Shown: in pieces, positions 4,878 to 5,588 of the stretch | Numbering within the stretch: position 1 is the stretch's first letter | Layout: each line of letters opens with the position of its first letter | NCBI GenBank assembly: GCA_013698055.1 | Contig: JACCVS010000481.1 | Span: forward strand, 1-5,588 | Reading direction: 5' to 3' | Length of the DNA stretch: 5,588 nucleotides | Origin: Acidobacteriota bacterium | GTDB taxonomy: Bacteria > Acidobacteriota > Blastocatellia > Pyrinomonadales > Pyrinomonadaceae | Position numbers and translations under genes: made by a program | The notes under the pieces: model-generated | Seen by the model: only the letters and a program-made list of their open reading frames with translations | Database searches by the model: none | Told to the model about the DNA's origin: nothing

Positions 4878-4954
4878 CAGTGACGGGTGACAAGTGACAA
4901 GTGACGAGATAGAATCCGTCTTGCTCGTCACTTGTCACTTGTCGCTTATCACTG
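4878..4954. repeat. 31-bp inverted repeat of 7-bp units in the pyrR/pyrD divergent spacer
   Basis: The left arm (4878-4908) and right arm (4924-4954) are complementary over 31 positions, with one mismatch and three G-T pairs as RNA. The inner 20 bp (4889-4908 with 4924-4943) are perfect. The loop is 15 nt (4909-4923). Each arm is itself a run of about four heptamers: TGACGGG, TGACAAG, TGACAAG, TGACGAG on the left and the complement (CTCGTCA, CTTGTCA, CTTGTCG, CTTATCA) on the right. The right arm ends directly against the pyrD ATG. The left arm stops 20 bp before the pyrR ATG. The element fills most of the spacer, so promoters for both genes would lie in or around it; I found none with confidence. 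Candidate roles are a repeat-protein binding site, an RNA hairpin in both leaders, or an inserted mobile repeat. Confidence 0.85.
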
Positions 4955-5588
4955 ATGCTTTATCGCTCAATCCTGCGTCCCCTGCTCTTCCGCCTGCCAC
5001 CTGAAAGGGCGCATGAAATGGCGATGGAGGCGCTTGCCTTCGCGCTCAGGAGGAAATGGGCGCGGGGCGTTGCAACTCGACGATTCAGTCGCGCTCCGTT
5101 CGGTGAGTTGCGGCGCTTCGGACTTAGCTTTCCCAACCCGGTCGGCCTTGCAGCGGGTTTTGATAAGAACGGAACGGCAGCGCCGTACCTCGCCGCGCTC
5201 GGTTTCGGTTTTATTGAAGTGGGCACGGTGACGCACCAGGCGCAGCCGGGCAATCCGCACCCGCGCCTGTTTCGTCTTCCGCTGGATCAGGCTTTAATTA
5301 ATCGGCAGGGCTTCAACAATCATGGAGCAGCGGCGCTCGCAGAGCAACTCGCCGCTCGCCGTCCGGATTGCGTGCTTGGCATCAACATCGGCAAGAGTCG
5401 CGCGGTTGCTTTGGAAGATGCGATTGGTGATTATCTGGCCAGTTTTGAGTTAGTACATGCGCTTGCGGACTATGTGGTCGTCAACGTCAGCTCGCCCAAC
5501 ACACCAAACCTGCGCGAGCTTCAACGTCCCGAAGCGCTTGACGGCTTGCTCTCCGCGTTACAAAAACGGAATCAGGAGTTGGCAAGCG
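4955..5588 (+). CDS. pyrD: Dihydroorotate dehydrogenase (quinone), class 2, N-terminal part (runs off the right edge)
   Basis: It oxidises dihydroorotate to orotate using FMN and passes electrons to membrane quinone, the fourth step of UMP synthesis. The frame is open from ATG 4955-4957 to the window end: 211 residues of an expected 340 or so, C-terminus missing. The amphipathic N-terminal segment, MLYRSILRPLLFRLPPERAH then the EMAMEALAFALR helix, is the class 2 membrane-association domain. Further motifs are NPVGLAAGFDKNG (61-73, FMN), FIEVGTVT then QPGNPHPRLFRL (86-108), LINRQGFNNHG (114-124), VLGINIGKS (140-148) and VNVSSPNTPNLR (176-187; N177 and catalytic S180, equivalent to E. coli N172 and S175). 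No upstream in-frame start exists before the stop at 4910-4912. No Shine-Dalgarno sequence is present because the inverted repeat abuts the ATG, so initiation may be leaderless or SD-independent. The gene is divergent from pyrR-pyrB-pyrC. Confidence 0.95.
   Translation, partial: MLYRSILRPLLFRLPPERAHEMAMEALAFALRRKWARGVATRRFSRAPFGELRRFGLSFPNPVGLAAGFDKNGTAAPYLAALGFGFIEVGTVTHQAQPGNPHPRLFRLPLDQALINRQGFNNHGAAALAEQLAARRPDCVLGINIGKSRAVALEDAIGDYLASFELVHALADYVVVNVSSPNTPNLRELQRPEALDGLLSALQKRNQELAS

Noticed and set aside
1989..4890. Long plus-strand open frames opposite pyrC, pyrB and pyrR
   Set aside because: They are antisense shadows of well-supported genes with complete catalytic motifs.
4858..4938. 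N-terminal extension of pyrR to 4938
   Set aside because: The extra residues come from the heptad inverted repeat, and PyrR homologues begin near the ATG at 4855-4857.

Overview
The window looks like chromosomal DNA from a non-cyanobacterial bacterium of moderate GC content. My best guess is Acidobacteriota, perhaps a Blastocatellia-like lineage. This rests on the pyrR-pyrB-pyrC cluster with divergent class 2 pyrD, the Arg-rich secreted glycine-zipper protein and the weak Shine-Dalgarno sequences. It is inference, not proof. No transposase, integrase, CRISPR array or phage gene was found.

Left part (1-972). The window opens inside the 5' end of a Fur-family metalloregulator gene on the minus strand. 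Back-to-back with it, on the plus strand, is a tRNA-Leu(UAA) gene whose anticodon loop is interrupted by a 245-nt group I self-splicing intron at the position classically seen in cyanobacteria and plastids. A 14-bp intrinsic terminator closes that transcription unit. The rest, up to 972, is non-coding apart from two small inverted repeats in front of the next gene.

Middle (973-1906). One gene encodes an exported protein with a TrbI/VirB10-like beta domain and a glycine zipper. It converges on the pyrimidine cluster. The roughly 200-bp convergent spacer holds three hairpins, two of which share an identical 16-nt loop on unrelated stems.

Right part (1907-5588). This is a de novo pyrimidine (UMP) biosynthesis cluster. 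On the minus strand it reads pyrR (regulator/PRTase), pyrB (aspartate carbamoyltransferase), pyrC (class I dihydroorotase). Divergent from pyrR on the plus strand is the 5' part of pyrD (class 2, quinone-dependent dihydroorotate dehydrogenase), which runs off the end. PyrB makes carbamoyl aspartate, PyrC cyclises it to dihydroorotate and PyrD oxidises that to orotate, so three consecutive steps sit together under a likely UMP/PRPP-sensing regulator. A GC-rich hairpin with a T6 tract lies directly between the pyrR stop and pyrB, a good candidate attenuator. The pyrR/pyrD divergent spacer is filled almost entirely by a 31-bp imperfect inverted repeat built from 7-bp TGACAAG-like units.

The most notable items are the intron-bearing tRNA-Leu, the paired hairpins with the invariant loop, the heptad inverted repeat and the pyrR-pyrB terminator.
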